Below are positions 17,991 through 26,717 of a stretch of DNA of 64,000 nt, in pieces. Both the position numbers and the translations under genes were made by a program. Source of the DNA: Bacillus testis. GTDB taxonomy: Bacteria; Bacillota; Bacilli; Bacillales; DSM-1321. How positions within the stretch are numbered: the first letter of the stretch is position 1; each line of letters starts with the position of its first letter. The stretch is taken from assembly GCF_001243895.1 (NCBI RefSeq), contig NZ_LN851186.1:797048-861047 (forward strand), given 5' to 3'. The notes beneath the pieces were generated by a model. It was not told the origin of the DNA, made no database searches, and saw only the letters and a program-made list of their open reading frames with translations.

Positions 17991-19463
17991 ATGAGAATGA
18001 ACGAAATATCGTACCGCCTTTCACAGGAACGGGCCCCCATTTACGAAGCATTGGAAGAGTTTAAGAAAAAACGGATTGTTCCGTTTGATGTACCCGGCCA
18101 TAAACGAGGGAGAGGAAATCCCGAATTGACTGCATTTTTGGGTGAACAATGCGTCGGTGTAGACGTTAATTCGATGAAGCCTCTGGATAATTTATGCCAT
18201 CCGGTGTCGGTGATCAAGGAGGCTGAACAGCTGGCAGCACAGGCTTTTGGTGCGGCGAATGCTTTCTTTATGGTGAACGGCACCACATCTGCCGTACAGG
18301 GCATGGTGCTGACGGCCTGCAAGAAAGGCGACAAAATTATTCTTCCCCGGAATGTGCACAGAAGTGTGATCAATGCTCTTGTCCTGTGTGGTGCGGAGCC
18401 TGTATATGTCAATCCGGAAACTGATTCGCGGCTTGGAATCGCTCTCGGAATGTCGATCAGCCAAGTTGAAAAAGCGATTGTGGAAAATCCGGATGCTAAG
18501 GCCATCTTGGTGAATAACCCGACCTATTATGGCATCTGTTCGGACCTTCGCAGCATTGTGCAACTGGCACACAAGCACCATATGCTCGTGTTGGTTGACG
18601 AGGCGCATGGAACACATTTGTATTTCGGCGAAAACCTGCCCATCTCCGCCATGGCTGCAGGAGCCGACATGGCATCGGTGAGCATGCATAAATCAGGCGG
18701 CAGCCTGACGCAGAGTTCTTTTCTTTTGATGGGCCCTTCCGTGAATGCGGGATATGCCCGGCAAATTGTCAATTTGACACAAACGACGAGCGGTTCCTAT
18801 TTGTTGTTATCGAGCTTGGATATTTCCCGCAGAAATCTTGCTTTGAATGGGAAGGCCATATTCTCGCAGGTAACGGAACTGGCAGAATACGTTCGCAGTG
18901 AAATCAATCAGCTTGGCGGTTATTATGCTTTTTCGAAAGAGTTGATAAACGGTGACAGCATTTATGATTTTGATGTGACGAAGCTTTCCGTCCATACATT
19001 GGACATTGGACTTGCCGGAATTGAAGTGTATGACCTGCTGCGTGATGAATATGATATCCAGATTGAATTTGGAGATATCGGCAATATTCTTGCATATGTA
19101 TCGGTGGGCGACAGAAAACGGGATGTGGAGCGGCTGATTAGTGCGCTTTCTGAAATCAGAAGGCTGCATGGCAAGGATAAAACAGGCTTGTTCACCCAAG
19201 AATATATTGATCCCCAAGTGGTTACGACCCCGCAGCACGCTTTTTATGCAGAAAAGGAATCCTTGCCGATCCGCGAAACAGCCGGCCGGGTCTGCAGTGA
19301 GTTTGTGATGGCCTATCCTCCAGGCATACCGATTTTGGCGCCAGGGGAGAAAATAACCAATGAAATTATTGAATATATCCAATACTCAAAAGAAAAAGGC
19401 TGTTCGATGACAGGTCCTGAGGATCTTCAAATTGAACGTCTGAATGTACTGAAAGGAGTGTGA
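17991..19463 (+). CDS. speA: Arginine decarboxylase, Orn/Lys/Arg decarboxylase fold
   Basis: PLP enzyme, arginine to agmatine plus CO2, first step of putrescine synthesis. The 490 residues match the short SpeA of Bacillus: FDVPGHKRGRG near the N-terminus, FFMVNGTTSAVQGM, LVDEAHGTHLYF with the PLP aspartate, and Lys234 in SMHKSGGSLTQSS as the Schiff-base lysine. The C-terminus has FVMAYPPGIPILAPGE. Family members also decarboxylate lysine or ornithine; arginine is favoured because agmatinase (speB) is in the same operon. ATG 17991 lies only four bases after GGAAGG; ATG 17997 is an equally good start. It is first of five genes transcribed together. Confidence 0.9.
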   Translation: MRMNEISYRLSQERAPIYEALEEFKKKRIVPFDVPGHKRGRGNPELTAFLGEQCVGVDVNSMKPLDNLCHPVSVIKEAEQLAAQAFGAANAFFMVNGTTSAVQGMVLTACKKGDKIILPRNVHRSVINALVLCGAEPVYVNPETDSRLGIALGMSISQVEKAIVENPDAKAILVNNPTYYGICSDLRSIVQLAHKHHMLVLVDEAHGTHLYFGENLPISAMAAGADMASVSMHKSGGSLTQSSFLLMGPSVNAGYARQIVNLTQTTSGSYLLLSSLDISRRNLALNGKAIFSQVTELAEYVRSEINQLGGYYAFSKELINGDSIYDFDVTKLSVHTLDIGLAGIEVYDLLRDEYDIQIEFGDIGNILAYVSVGDRKRDVERLISALSEIRRLHGKDKTGLFTQEYIDPQVVTTPQHAFYAEKESLPIRETAGRVCSEFVMAYPPGIPILAPGEKITNEIIEYIQYSKEKGCSMTGPEDLQIERLNVLKGV

Positions 19464-19467
19464 CAGC

Positions 19468-20319
19468 ATGGACTTATGGTTCAGTGAACGGCACACGCCC
19501 AATGTGAAGCTTTCTATAAAAGTGGATAGGCATTTATACAGTGAACAAAGTGAATTTCAGCGGATCGATGTCTTTGATTCCAAAGAATTCGGGCGCTTTT
19601 TGACTTTGGATGGCTACATGATGCTGACGGAAAAGGACGAGTTTATCTATCATGAGATGATTACCCATGTACCGATGGCTGTCCATCCTGATCCGCGCCG
19701 CGTATTGGTGATTGGCGCAGGAGATGGCGGAGTCGTGAGAGAGCTGAGTTCATACCGGAATATCGAACAGATTGATCTGGTGGAAATCGATGAACGAGTT
19801 ATTGAAGTGTGCAAAACGTATCTGCCTCAGACCGCTTGCCGCTTGGATGATCCTAGGGTACATATCCACTGTGAAGACGGCTTGAAGTTTATCCGCTCAT
19901 GTGAAGACCAGTATGATTTGATCATTGTCGATTCGACTGATCCGTTCGGCCCGGGGGAAGGTTTATTCACCAAGGAATTTTACGGAAGCTGCTATAAGGC
20001 GCTTCGCGAGGATGGAATCATGGTTAATCAGCATGAAAGCCCGTTTTACGCAGATGATGTGGCAGCCATGCAGAGAGCGCATCAGCGGATTGCCGAATGC
20101 TTTCCAATCAGTTCTGTCTATCAGGCCCATATTCCGACCTATCCATCAGGGCATTGGTTGTTTGGGTTTGCTTCGAAAAAATATCATCCTGTGTCTGATA
20201 TGAACACTGCGGCATGGATGCAATTGGGGATTAAAACGCGTTATTACAATACTAGGCTGCATGCCGGCGCGTTTGCCCTGCCGACTTATGTAGAGGAGTT
20301 GCTTAGCGATGTTGAATAA
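19468..20319 (+). CDS. speE: Spermidine synthase (aminopropyltransferase)
   Basis: Transfers an aminopropyl group from decarboxylated S-adenosylmethionine to putrescine or a related amine. The 283 residues have the SpeE layout: N-terminal beta domain with LTLDGYMMLTEKDEFIYHEM, the nucleotide motif VIGAGDGG (GAGDGG at 83-88), LVEID, and the catalytic DSTDPFGPGEGLF. Length is typical. It begins four bases after the speA stop with GAAAGGAGTG upstream, and its end overlaps speB by 11 bases. No S-adenosylmethionine decarboxylase (speD) lies in the window; B. subtilis keeps speD elsewhere. Agmatine as acceptor, as in Thermus, cannot be excluded. Confidence 0.92.
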   Translation: MDLWFSERHTPNVKLSIKVDRHLYSEQSEFQRIDVFDSKEFGRFLTLDGYMMLTEKDEFIYHEMITHVPMAVHPDPRRVLVIGAGDGGVVRELSSYRNIEQIDLVEIDERVIEVCKTYLPQTACRLDDPRVHIHCEDGLKFIRSCEDQYDLIIVDSTDPFGPGEGLFTKEFYGSCYKALREDGIMVNQHESPFYADDVAAMQRAHQRIAECFPISSVYQAHIPTYPSGHWLFGFASKKYHPVSDMNTAAWMQLGIKTRYYNTRLHAGAFALPTYVEELLSDVE

Positions 20320-21166
20320 AAATATTGAAACATTCATTGGCTGCGAGGCAGAGTATAAAGAAGCTGATATTGTCCTGTACGGCGTTCCTTTTGATGGGAC
20401 TACGTCATTCCGGCCGGGGACGCGCTTCGGTCCCAAGGCGATCCGTTCTGAATCCTTCGGGCTAGAAACATACAGCCCCTATCAAGATAAGGACCTAATG
20501 GATCTATCCGTTTTTGACAGCGGGGACTTGGAATTATGCTTTGGCAATGCTGAGCGGGTGCTTGCCGATATTGAAGAGCGTGCCGCAAAAGTACTGGAGG
20601 ACGGGAAGCTGCCTTTTATGATTGGCGGTGAACATCTTGTCACATTGGGAGCCGTCCGGGCTGCGGCGAAAAAACACCCTGGCCTGCACATCATCCACTT
20701 TGATGCGCATACCGATTTACGTGAAGAGTATCTGGGTGAAAAGCTTTCACATGCTTCGGTCATCCGCAGATGCCATGATATTTTAGGCGACGGGCGCATC
20801 CATCAGTTCGGTATCCGTTCAGGGGACCGGAGCGAGTTTGAATGGAGCGCTGAGGGCCATGTGTCCACAAATAAATTCAATTTCAACGGTTTGGAAGAAA
20901 CAGTCGCTCTAATCGGCGATCAACCGGTTTATCTGACCGTCGACCTGGATGTGCTCGATCCGTCGGTCTTTCCGGGAACGGGAACGCCGGAAGCAGGAGG
21001 GGTAACATTCCCTGAGCTTTTGGACGCCATTCTGATGGTTTGCAACGGTTCGAATATTGTCGGCTGCGACGTGAATGAATTATCGCCGACATACGATCCG
21101 AGCGGCGTGTCGACGGCGACTGCCTGCAAGGTGGTCCGTGAACTGCTATTAGCATTAAAGAAATAA
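20309..21166 (+). CDS. speB: Agmatinase-type ureohydrolase
   Basis: Binuclear Mn enzyme of the arginase/agmatinase family, agmatine to putrescine plus urea. The 285 residues have all metal-binding motifs in order: GGEHLVTLG, HFDAHTDLR, and TVDLDVLDPS. The start ATG lies inside the end of speE behind GAGGAG, so the two are probably translationally coupled. Its place behind speA supports agmatine as substrate, although ureohydrolases acting on N1-aminopropylagmatine are known in thermophiles. Confidence 0.92.
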   Translation: MLNKNIETFIGCEAEYKEADIVLYGVPFDGTTSFRPGTRFGPKAIRSESFGLETYSPYQDKDLMDLSVFDSGDLELCFGNAERVLADIEERAAKVLEDGKLPFMIGGEHLVTLGAVRAAAKKHPGLHIIHFDAHTDLREEYLGEKLSHASVIRRCHDILGDGRIHQFGIRSGDRSEFEWSAEGHVSTNKFNFNGLEETVALIGDQPVYLTVDLDVLDPSVFPGTGTPEAGGVTFPELLDAILMVCNGSNIVGCDVNELSPTYDPSGVSTATACKVVRELLLALKK

Positions 21167-21199
21167 ATATAAAAATAGATAGGGATGGGAGATAGAAAT

Positions 21200-22399
21200 A
21201 TGGGAAAAGCACTTATTATCGGTTGTGGGGGAGTGGCATCTGTGGCCATCCACAAATGTTGCCAAAACAGCGAGGTCTTTGAGGAAATCTGCATTGCAAG
21301 CCGGACGAAGTCCAAATGTGATGAACTCAAAGCAAAATTGGATGGTGGGCAGACAAAAATAACAACTGCCCAGGTGGATGCGAATAATGTCGATGAGTTA
21401 ATCGCATTGATTGAAGAAGTTAAACCTGATATTGTCATGAATCTAGCTTTGCCGTACCAGGATCTTACAATCATGGATGCTTGCTTGGCGACAAAAACGA
21501 ATTATATGGATACAGCGAACTATGAACCGGAAGACACAGCAAAATTCGAATACAAATGGCAATGGGATTACCGTGAACGCTTTGAAGAAGCAGGGATCAC
21601 GGCGCTATTGGGAAGCGGATTCGACCCGGGCGTAACAGGCGTATTTTCTGCACACGCACTTAAACACCATTTTGACGAAATCGAATACATCGATATTCTT
21701 GATTGCAATGCGGGTGACCATGGCTATCCTTTTGCGACTAACTTCAACCCGGAAATCAACATCCGCGAAGTAACCGCAAACGGCAGCTACTGGGAGGACG
21801 GCCAATGGGTAGAGACAGAACCGATGGAAATCAAACGGGTCTATAACTTCCCGGAGATTGGCGAAAAGGATATGTATCTGTTGCACCATGAGGAAATCGA
21901 ATCGCTTGCGCTGAATATCCCTGGCATTAAACGGATCCGTTTCTTCATGACATTCGGCCAAAGTTATCTGACGCATTTGAAATGTTTAGAAAATGTCGGC
22001 ATGACTTCCATCGAACCAATTGAATTCGAAGGAAAACAAATTATTCCGCTTCAGTTCCTAAAGGCTGTTCTGCCTGATCCTTCTTCTCTTGGACCGCGTA
22101 CAAAAGGGAAAACAAACATCGGCTGTATTTTCCGCGGCAAGAAAGACGGCAAAGATAAAACTTATTATGTTTACAATGTGTGCGACCATGAAGCATGTTA
22201 CCGGGAAGTGGGTTCTCAGGCTGTTGCCTATACAACGGGTGTCCCTGCGATGATCGGGGCCATGTTGCTGATGAACGGCACTTGGAATAAAGCGGGCGTT
22301 TACAATATTGAGGAATTCGATCCAGATCCATTCATGGATGCTTTAAACAAATGGGGTCTGCCTTGGAAAGAAAGCTTTGATCCGGAGCTAGTGGACTAA
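21200..22399 (+). CDS. Carboxy(nor)spermidine dehydrogenase, saccharopine dehydrogenase family
   Basis: Predicted NADPH-dependent enzyme that condenses aspartate beta-semialdehyde with putrescine (or diaminopropane) to carboxyspermidine (or carboxynorspermidine). The 399 residues begin with a Rossmann motif (LIIGCGGVASVAIHKC) and have LGSGFDPGVTGVFSAHA and DCNAGDHGYPFATNF, segments characteristic of this subfamily and not of lysine-forming saccharopine dehydrogenases. The role is fixed by the next gene, its decarboxylase partner. ATG 21200 is chosen: GGGAG lies nine bases upstream, while ATG 21185 has no site. Confidence 0.88.
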   Translation: MGKALIIGCGGVASVAIHKCCQNSEVFEEICIASRTKSKCDELKAKLDGGQTKITTAQVDANNVDELIALIEEVKPDIVMNLALPYQDLTIMDACLATKTNYMDTANYEPEDTAKFEYKWQWDYRERFEEAGITALLGSGFDPGVTGVFSAHALKHHFDEIEYIDILDCNAGDHGYPFATNFNPEINIREVTANGSYWEDGQWVETEPMEIKRVYNFPEIGEKDMYLLHHEEIESLALNIPGIKRIRFFMTFGQSYLTHLKCLENVGMTSIEPIEFEGKQIIPLQFLKAVLPDPSSLGPRTKGKTNIGCIFRGKKDGKDKTYYVYNVCDHEACYREVGSQAVAYTTGVPAMIGAMLLMNGTWNKAGVYNIEEFDPDPFMDALNKWGLPWKESFDPELVD

Positions 22400-22401
22400 A
22401 G

Positions 22402-23529
22402 ATGAGATTCGAAGAGTTACCGACTCCCAGTTATGTAGTAGATGAACCGCTTCTGGAAAAGAACCTGAAAATCCTGAATGGGGTCATAGAACGCACAGGA
22501 TGCCGAATTATTTTAGCCCAAAAAGCATATGCCTTATATGCGACATATCCGATGATTGCGCGCTATTTGAACGGTACGGCTGCCAGCGGATTATACGAGG
22601 CCCGGCTTGGCTATGAGGAGATGGGGAAAGAAAATCATGTCTTTTCCCCGGCCTATAGGGAAGATGAGATAGATGAAATCATTTCGCTTTGCGACCATAT
22701 CATTTTCAATTCCTTTTCACAACTTGAAAAGTTCGGAGATAAAGTCCGCCAAGCTGGCAAACAGGCGGGGCTGCGGATTAATCCCGAATGCTCCACGCAA
22801 GAAGGCCACGGTATGTATGACCCTTGCTCTCCCGGATCACGCTTCGGTGTGACGTTGGAACATTTTCGGCCTGAATTGCTTGAAGGCGTTTCGGGCCTGC
22901 ATTTCCATACATTATGCGAGCAGGGAGCAGATGCTTTGGCAGCAACACTTGATGCGGTCGAAGAAAAATTCGGCGAATGGCTGCCGCAAATGAAATGGAT
23001 CAATTTCGGTGGCGGCCACCATATCACCAAAGAAGGTTATGATATCGAATTGCTTGAGGATTGCATTAAGCGTATGCAGGACCGCTACGGTTTGCTTGTT
23101 TACCTTGAGCCTGGAGAAGCCATTGCCTTGAATGCAGGCTTCTTGGTTACAACTGTGCTGGATACACTTAAAAACGGAATGGATATTGCCATTGTCGATA
23201 CATCCGCCTCCTGCCATATGCCTGATGTGCTGGAAGTTCCTTATACCCCGCCTTTAATCGGTTCCGGGGCAGCAGGGGAAAAACCATATACGTATCGTCT
23301 GGGAGGCCCCACTTGTTTAACCGGCGATATTATCGGAGACTATTCTTTTGACCGTCCCCTTAAGAATGGAGACCGCTTGGTTTTTGGCGACATGGCTATT
23401 TATTCGATGGTGAAGAATAATACCTTCAATGGCATGGCGCTGCCGGCCATTGCTATTCGGGACAAAGAGGGCAATTGCCGGATTCAGCGTGCTTTTGATT
23501 ACACAGATTTTAAGCAGCGTCTTTCTTAA
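22402..23529 (+). CDS. nspC: Carboxynorspermidine/carboxyspermidine decarboxylase
   Basis: Fold-III PLP decarboxylase (alanine-racemase-like barrel) that releases spermidine or norspermidine from the carboxylated precursor. Of 375 residues, Lys41 in ILAQKAYAL is the predicted PLP lysine. HFHTLCEQGADAL, INFGGGHHIT, LEPGEAIALNAG and the late GGPTCLTGDIIGDY (active-site Cys region) are the family marks. It starts two bases after the dehydrogenase stop and ends the operon at a strong terminator. Confidence 0.9.
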   Translation: MRFEELPTPSYVVDEPLLEKNLKILNGVIERTGCRIILAQKAYALYATYPMIARYLNGTAASGLYEARLGYEEMGKENHVFSPAYREDEIDEIISLCDHIIFNSFSQLEKFGDKVRQAGKQAGLRINPECSTQEGHGMYDPCSPGSRFGVTLEHFRPELLEGVSGLHFHTLCEQGADALAATLDAVEEKFGEWLPQMKWINFGGGHHITKEGYDIELLEDCIKRMQDRYGLLVYLEPGEAIALNAGFLVTTVLDTLKNGMDIAIVDTSASCHMPDVLEVPYTPPLIGSGAAGEKPYTYRLGGPTCLTGDIIGDYSFDRPLKNGDRLVFGDMAIYSMVKNNTFNGMALPAIAIRDKEGNCRIQRAFDYTDFKQRLS

Positions 23530-23548
23530 TGAAAGACGGAGGCATAAT

Positions 23549-23597
23549 AAAACAGCCCCTTGACGGTACATGCCGGCAAGGGGCTGTTTACGTTTTT
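23549..23597 (+). terminator. Terminator of the polyamine operon
   Basis: AAACAGCCCCTTG pairs with CAAGGGGCTGTTT (ending 23589); TACG and seven Ts follow. Confidence 0.85.
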
Positions 23598-23761
23598 TTA
23601 GAAAGCAATTGATAAGAAACAGATTGAGGAAAAGCATCCTAAAATTTCTCCTTGTTAATAACCTAAGAGACATTATCAGCTTGTGGGTGATTCTACTAGC
23701 TCCCATCCAATAGAAAAGCTATAATTTCGGTAGACTAGACAAAAAATGGGAGGCAGATGGA

Positions 23762-25702
23762 GTGAAAAAGACGATAGGTGTTCTGGCGCATGTCGATGCG
23801 GGCAAGACGACGTTCGCAGAGCAGCTTTTATATCATACGAACAGCATAAAACAGAGAGGGCGTGTAGACCATAGGGATGCTTTTCTTGATTGCCATGAGA
23901 TTGAAAAGGAGAGAGGCATCACCGTTTTTGCGGAGCAAGGCATCATGTCTTATAACGGTTCAACTTACTATTTGATCGATACGCCAGGACATGTCGATTT
24001 TTCGCCCGAGATGGAAAGATCCGTACAGGTAATGGATTATGCGATTGTGATTGTTTCAGCTGTTGAAGGGGTGCGCGGCCATACAGAAACGGTTTGGCAA
24101 TTGCTCAGGAAGCATAAGGTGCCTACTTTTTTCTTTATCAATAAGATGGACCGGACTGGGGCTGATGTGGAGAAAGTGCTGGATGAAATCAGAAATGATT
24201 TGACGCCCCATGCATGCGACGTAACGACAGCCTTCCATAAAGGAGAAATGCGGGAAGAGTTGATTGAGTTCCTGGCTGAAAGAGACGAGGGGCTGTTCGA
24301 TGCCTATTTAGAAAAAGGATACGAGCCGGATATATGGCTTAATGCGATGGTCCGGCTGGTGAAAGAAGGGAAGGTATTCCCATGCTGCAGCGGTTCTGCT
24401 CTCATGGACCAGGGAATCAGTGATTTTCTGGAAAAAATGGACAGGCTGACGGAGACAGCGTATTCGGTGGATTCCCCTTTTTCGGCAATCGTCTATAAAA
24501 TTCGGCATGATGAACAGGCTGTAAGAACCACCTTCTTAAAAGTGTTGAGCGGAAAAATCCAGGTACGCGATGACATCCATTATAGAGGGAAAATGGAAAA
24601 GGTCACTGGACTGCGGAAGTATAATGGGCGTACATATGAACAAGTGAACCATGCAGAAGCAGGCGATCTCATCGGAGTGATCGGCATAACCAGCGCTTCA
24701 GTCGGCGAAGGGATCGGCAGCTTGTTGGAAAATGCCCGATATGAAATGATCCCAGCCTTAAAATCGAAAGTCAAGATTGGCGGGGCTGTCCATCCGAGAG
24801 AGGCGCTGAAGTGTTTCAGGATGCTCGGCGAGGAAGATCCATCATTGAATGTGATTTGGGAGGAACGCCATCAGGAGATTCATATTCATGTGATGGGAAT
24901 GATCCAGCTGGAGGTTCTGAAGAAGATCATTAAAGACCGGTTCCGCTTTGAGGTTGAATTTGAGGAGCCGACCATCCTCTATAAAGAAAGCATTGCGGGC
25001 ACGGCTTTCGGCTATGGCCATTTTGAACCCTTAGGGCATTATGCGGAAGTCCATCTGCGGCTTGAGCCTGGGGAGAGGGGCAGCGGAATCGTTTGGGAAA
25101 ATGAATGCCATGCCAACGATCTAAGTATCGGCAACCAAAACCTGGTGCGCCACCATCTTCTTGAAAAAGAACATAGCGGTTTGCTGACAGGATCGCCTCT
25201 TACGGACATGAAAGTGACACTGCTGACAGGCAAAGCGCATAATAAGCATACATCCGGAGGAGACTTCCGGGAAGCAACTCTCAGAGCGCTTAGACAGGGA
25301 CTGGAAAAAACGGAAAGTATCCTGCTGGAGCCATATTATTCTTTTAAAATAAAGGTTGGATTGGATCAATTAGGAAGGGTTCTTTCCGACATTCAAAGTG
25401 CCCACGGAACATTCGATGCACCGCTTACCGAAGGGGAAAAAGCGGTGATCACAGGAAAAGCACCGGTTTCGACTTTCATGGCCTACAGTATGGAACTGGC
25501 TTCCTTCACACAGGGAACAGGCACTATTTCGATGAAGATGGGCGGCTATGGTTCCTGCCATAATCCCGAGGAAGTCAAAGAACGGATTGGTTATGATAAA
25601 AATGCAGATCCTGACTATAGCTCATCCTCTATTTTTTGTTCCAAAGGGCAGGCCTATTCTGTGGATTGGATGCATGCGGATGAACAAATGCATGCGAAGT
25701 AA
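23762..25702 (+). CDS. TetM/Otr(A)-like ribosomal-protection-type GTPase
   Basis: EF-G-related translational GTPase of 646 residues, the length of Tet(M)/Tet(O) ribosomal protection proteins. G motifs: AHVDAGKTT (9-17), RGIT (51-54), DTPGH (73-77), NKMD (127-130). EF-G-like domains II to V follow (EPTILYKES; the domain IV/V stretch EPYYSFKI and GKAPVSTFMAYS). It starts at GTG 23762, eight bases after GGGAGG. It is distant from acquired tet genes, and sits in ordinary chromosome with no mobile element nearby, so it is more likely a resident relative. Tetracycline resistance cannot be concluded. TATAAT at 23720-23725 may be its -10. A terminator follows directly. Confidence 0.85.
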   Translation: MKKTIGVLAHVDAGKTTFAEQLLYHTNSIKQRGRVDHRDAFLDCHEIEKERGITVFAEQGIMSYNGSTYYLIDTPGHVDFSPEMERSVQVMDYAIVIVSAVEGVRGHTETVWQLLRKHKVPTFFFINKMDRTGADVEKVLDEIRNDLTPHACDVTTAFHKGEMREELIEFLAERDEGLFDAYLEKGYEPDIWLNAMVRLVKEGKVFPCCSGSALMDQGISDFLEKMDRLTETAYSVDSPFSAIVYKIRHDEQAVRTTFLKVLSGKIQVRDDIHYRGKMEKVTGLRKYNGRTYEQVNHAEAGDLIGVIGITSASVGEGIGSLLENARYEMIPALKSKVKIGGAVHPREALKCFRMLGEEDPSLNVIWEERHQEIHIHVMGMIQLEVLKKIIKDRFRFEVEFEEPTILYKESIAGTAFGYGHFEPLGHYAEVHLRLEPGERGSGIVWENECHANDLSIGNQNLVRHHLLEKEHSGLLTGSPLTDMKVTLLTGKAHNKHTSGGDFREATLRALRQGLEKTESILLEPYYSFKIKVGLDQLGRVLSDIQSAHGTFDAPLTEGEKAVITGKAPVSTFMAYSMELASFTQGTGTISMKMGGYGSCHNPEEVKERIGYDKNADPDYSSSSIFCSKGQAYSVDWMHADEQMHAK

Positions 25703-25727
25703 AGGATCAACAGCCTACCTATTCATT

Positions 25728-25763
25728 AAGCCTTGAAGCGATAATCGTTTCGGGGCTTTTTTT
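25728..25763 (+). terminator. Terminator of the TetM-like gene
   Basis: AAGCCTTGAAGCG and CGTTTCGGGGCTT form an imperfect stem (G-T pairs) followed by seven Ts. A second inverted repeat without Ts, CTGCCGCT/AGCGGCAG, lies at about 25779-25825. Confidence 0.75.
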
Positions 25764-26032
25764 ATTCCGTTCGAACTGCCGCTATGGCTCCCGCTTATCC
25801 ATGGGAGGAGGCACAGCGGCAGATTGAGCGTTAGTAAAAACGAAGGTCCGTTTAATGAATGAAAACCTCAAACCTTATAAAGCTTCACTTTATAAGGTTG
25901 TTTAATAGGATACGAGCCCGCTTTTTTTACCTATTTTTATTGTTTTCGTATAAAACAGGCTGTTTACATAGTACTTTGTCGACCCATGACACATATAAAT
26001 ACAGGGAATATATAATAGGAGGGAAAGAACAC

Positions 26033-26635
26033 ATGAGTAACGTCATGTTCAATCGTCTAGAAGGAAAAGTAGTAAAAGTCGATAGAGGAGGCCCTGAATC
26101 CCGCACAGGAAAGATCATTGCGGTCAGAGATGATTATTTCGCCATGGTGACAAAGGAAGACGGCCTTATTTTCTATCAGCCTCATCACATAAAAAGTATT
26201 ACCAAGAGTATCAGATCAGGGTTTGGCTTTAATGAAGATTTGGCCGATCAAGTGCTATTTACGGCTCCCGACAATTTTCACCAGCTATTGCACGTATTGA
26301 AGAATCGCTGGTTAAAGATTAATCGGGGAGGAAAAGAAAGTGTGGAAGGTCGCTTAAAGGGAGTCAAGAACGGCTACCTTACCATTGCATCCCACAATGA
26401 GATCCTAAAGGTATCCTTGTTCCATGTCCGCAACATCTCAGTCGGCATGCCGAAAAGGGAAAAAAACGAAGAGCAAGACCAAAAAGGTGAAGGCAAAGAT
26501 AAAGGCAATAAAGGCGAGAGCAAAAACGAGAGCAAAAATGAGAGCAAAAACGAAAGCAAAAACAAAAACGAAAGCAAACATGAAAGCAAAAACGAAAGCC
26601 AAAAATCCAGCGGCAAGAGCTCTAAAAAGAAATAA
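26033..26635 (+). CDS. CotB-like spore coat protein with Lys/Asn/Glu/Ser repeats
   Basis: Predicted spore coat protein of 200 residues related to B. subtilis CotB. The first 150 residues contain two copies of the CotB module: VVKVDRGGPESRTGKIIAV and, later, LKINRGGKESVEGRLKGV, each ending in a HIKSI/HVRNI-like strand. The tail is a low-complexity array of SKNE units ending in SSGKSSKKK, which parallels the Ser/Lys-rich tail of CotB. The start ATG 26033 has AGGAGGG at good distance; an upstream reading from 25859 has none. The next gene is a relative. Sporulation-phase transcription is expected from family, but I could not identify a clean sigma-K promoter. Confidence 0.8.
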   Translation: MSNVMFNRLEGKVVKVDRGGPESRTGKIIAVRDDYFAMVTKEDGLIFYQPHHIKSITKSIRSGFGFNEDLADQVLFTAPDNFHQLLHVLKNRWLKINRGGKESVEGRLKGVKNGYLTIASHNEILKVSLFHVRNISVGMPKREKNEEQDQKGEGKDKGNKGESKNESKNESKNESKNKNESKHESKNESQKSSGKSSKKK

Positions 26636-26717
26636 TTCCTTTAGGGTGCAAAACGCAGGTATATATGCTTCATCCTGTACAAGCTTCCCAGTGTTTATTC
26701 CATGAGAAAGGAGAGAA

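Noticed and set aside
18041..19382. Several minus-strand ORFs of 150-190 codons inside speA
   Set aside because: They are antisense to a well-identified gene and show no family motifs.
23650..23760. Possible tet(M)-style leader peptide or attenuator before the TetM-like gene
   Set aside because: I see no leader ORF with paired hairpins comparable to tet(M); only a possible -10 and a good ribosome binding site.
26515..26600. Short spaced repeats that could suggest a CRISPR array
   Set aside because: The units are 12-15 bases, in frame, without unique spacers, and encode the low-complexity tail.
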